This document shows, piece after piece, positions 62,632 to 64,000 of a stretch of DNA of 64,000 nucleotides. Made by a program: the position numbers and the translations under genes. Numbering within the stretch: the stretch's first letter is position 1; the number at the start of each line of letters is the position of its first letter. A model generated the notes under the pieces. That model saw only the letters and a program-made list of their open reading frames with translations, made no database searches and was not told the origin of the DNA. Source of the DNA: Virgibacillus_N oceani_A (GTDB lineage Bacteria > Bacillota > Bacilli > Bacillales > Amphibacillaceae); the NCBI GenBank assembly GCA_041521345.1, contig JBGOHB010000006.1. One strand, 5' to 3'.

Positions 62632-62799
62632 TAATAGAAAGTCTGGGCAAATTTGTTATTGGATGAATGGTTCAAATCAGAATCCGATATAATGAGAAAG
62701 ATAGGTTCTTTTACGAAATGCAGGATAGGGATCGTTTTAGCTATGAACTTATTTTACGTTACGTCCTGTCTCTTAGGGCTTGAAAGATTTTAATTAATT

Positions 62800-62990
62800 T
62801 ATTCAAATGAATGGTAATAGCTTACAAGCCAAAACTGAAAAGCAAGTGATCAAGCCGATGAACTCCCGAATGAAAAGCTTCAGCGGACCCGCCACTGTAT
62901 AGGGGATTTTCGTCAGATATGCACTGGAAAAATTCCGGGAAGGTTTGGTGAAATGTTGATTCTGAGCCAGGAGACCTGCCTAATGCTTCT
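62800..62990 (+). promoter_or_regulatory. Cobalamin riboswitch for cobT
   Basis: The conserved core is readable: GACCCGCCACTGTA (62887-62900), GGGAAGGTTTGG, and GAGCCAGGAGACCTGCC at the 3' end. The stretch before it (62820-62885) is longer than usual and pairs AAAAGCAAG with GAAAAGCTT-type arms only weakly, so the first helices are not certain. A terminator and cobT follow on the same strand. Confidence 0.85.
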
Positions 62991-63009
62991 ATATGTATAT
63001 AGATGATGG

Positions 63010-63056
63010 AAAAGTCTGTAGTGTATTTGTTATGCAAATAAACTACAGACTTTTTC
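63010..63056 (+). terminator. Riboswitch-linked terminator before cobT
   Basis: AAAAGTCTGTAGT pairs with ACTACAGACTTTTT, with a further ATTTG/CAAAT inner pairing, and a T-run follows. It lies between the cobalamin aptamer and cobT, fitting transcription attenuation by cobalamin. Confidence 0.85.
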
Positions 63057-63154
63057 TGTTTAGCAGTCTTTCTTATTCTGAATAAGGTCAGGCTAATCCT
63101 ATTACTATAAAGACTTGGAGAACAGCTAATTTCAACAAAAAGGAGATGGATAAA

Positions 63155-64000
63155 ATGAGTCTGTTACAAGAAACAATAGGAAAGATTGAATCACTTGATC
63201 AAATAAAAATGAATGAGATAAGAATGAGACTGGATAATCTGGTGAAACCTCCAGAAAGTCTAGGTAGATTAGAAGATATCGCTATTCAGCTTGCTGGAAT
63301 TACAAAAACAGTTTATCCAGACCTGAACAATAAAGCCATAATTGTCATGGCCGCCGATCATGGCGTCTATGAAGAAGGGGTTTCCGGCAACCCGCAAAAT
63401 GTAACATATATACAAACACCGCTATTTCCAAGGGGACTAACAGGTGTGTGTGCGATCAGCAAGGTTTCCGGTGCTAAAGTTGTAGCAGTTGATATTGGTG
63501 TAAAAGGCGACATTTCAAGTGAGACCGGCGTAGTCATTCGTAAAATAAAACATGGTACAGATAATATAGCTAAAGGCCCTGCCATGACAAGGGATGAAGC
63601 AATAAAGTCAATAGAGGTTGGGATACAAATTGCCAATGAGGAAATTGAAAATGGTGCACAATTACTTGGAATCGGTGAAATGGGGATTGGGAATACAACA
63701 CCATCCACTGCCATTTTATCGATATTAGCAGGAGTTGATGACCCCGTTGAAATCACAGGTATAGGTGCCGGGATTGGAGAAGGCGGAATTGATCACAAGG
63801 CAAAAGTAATTGATGAGGCGATTAAGCTTAATCACCCTGATCCTAAAGATGGCACCGATATTTTAAGCAAGGTGGGAGGTTTGGAAATTGGAGGGATGGC
63901 CGGTGTCATTCTTGCAGCGGCAGCGAAGCGAACCCCCGTTGTTGTCGATGGTTACATATCTACTGCAGCCGCCCTGATTGCTGCAGTGATTGAACCTAAG
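63155..64000 (+). CDS. cobT: Nicotinate-nucleotide:DMB phosphoribosyltransferase (partial)
   Basis: The first 282 codons are in the window and the frame runs off the right edge. Family marks: VKPPESLGRLEDIAIQLAGI at the start, VMAADHGVYEEGVSGNPQNV, LGIGEMGIGNTTPSTAIL and VVVDGYISTAAALIAAVIEP. CobT makes alpha-ribazole phosphate for the lower ligand of cobalamin. ATG after AAAGGAGATGG. A cobalamin riboswitch is directly upstream, so product-level repression is expected. More cobalamin genes probably follow outside the window. Confidence 0.95.
   Translation, partial: MSLLQETIGKIESLDQIKMNEIRMRLDNLVKPPESLGRLEDIAIQLAGITKTVYPDLNNKAIIVMAADHGVYEEGVSGNPQNVTYIQTPLFPRGLTGVCAISKVSGAKVVAVDIGVKGDISSETGVVIRKIKHGTDNIAKGPAMTRDEAIKSIEVGIQIANEEIENGAQLLGIGEMGIGNTTPSTAILSILAGVDDPVEITGIGAGIGEGGIDHKAKVIDEAIKLNHPDPKDGTDILSKVGGLEIGGMAGVILAAAAKRTPVVVDGYISTAAALIAAVIEPK

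Noticed and set aside
1..64000. CRISPR array, tRNA or rRNA genes
   Set aside because: No regularly spaced identical repeats, no cloverleaf-type CCA-adjacent sequences and no rRNA-like conserved stretches were recognised by eye; the 52-bp array at 38 kb has no spacers.

Overview
The window comes from a low-GC, endospore-forming member of the Bacillaceae. A moderately halophilic genus such as Virgibacillus, Oceanobacillus or Lentibacillus fits best, but the genus is an inference. Support for spore formation: a YtvI-type sporulation membrane protein, a minor small acid-soluble spore protein (SspP) and a CotD-type coat protein with a sigma-K-like promoter. Many genes start at TTG or GTG behind strong AGGAGG-like sites, as is usual in this group.

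Layout. 0-16 kb is mixed housekeeping and accessory DNA: a very large membrane protein, an aldo/keto reductase, a DinB-like protein, a patch of decaying genes (SGNH hydrolase, MarR, MFS, isochorismatase remnants), a YcbLMNO-like two-component/ABC module, and thiM behind a TPP riboswitch. At 14.7-16.2 kb lies an isolated 508-residue protein with a SAP-like segment and a possible PD-(D/E)XK nuclease domain. 16.5-21.3 kb holds a citrate sensing and uptake module (citS-citT-citM, with a CcpA site before citM) and tenA behind a second TPP riboswitch. 21.5-22.3 kb is a Fic-family pseudogene interrupted by a short relic that resembles an IS200/IS605-type end. 22.4-45.4 kb carries ytvI, an RluA-type pseudouridine synthase, an MMPL exporter with a heptad-repeat partner and a divergent TetR gene, Maf, a YczE-like protein, an FAD oxidoreductase, ppaC, sspP, mscL, an MBL hydrolase, an ABC exporter, cotD and ypsA. 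Several broken genes lie among them.

The main system is at 47.8-62.6 kb: about 15 kb of co-directional genes for a Gram-positive Tad (tight adherence, type IVc) pilus. It has a TadZ-like ATPase, TadA, TadB, TadC, a 59-residue Flp-like pilin missed by longer-ORF callers, two TadE-like pseudopilins, a large TadG-like protein and a prepilin peptidase, with two DUF4352-type lipoproteins interspersed. The same gene run ends in a phospho-signalling block: a DUF6382-like/FHA protein, a PP2C phosphatase, a soluble Hanks-type kinase, and a 450-residue protein whose architecture and local sequence match YukC/EssB of type VII secretion. No WXG100 protein or EssC ATPase is present. This Tad plus kinase/phosphatase/FHA/EssB-like combination is the most interesting feature of the window. 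The model offered is that phosphorylation of an FHA ligand controls assembly of the pilus, with the EssB-like protein as a membrane scaffold.

The window ends in a cobalamin riboswitch followed by cobT, which runs off the right edge. Dispersed GGGAC-type hairpin repeats, a 52-bp tandem repeat, and several single-base frameshifts (some in homopolymers) are scattered through the accessory regions. Those frameshifts could be true gene decay or assembly errors.
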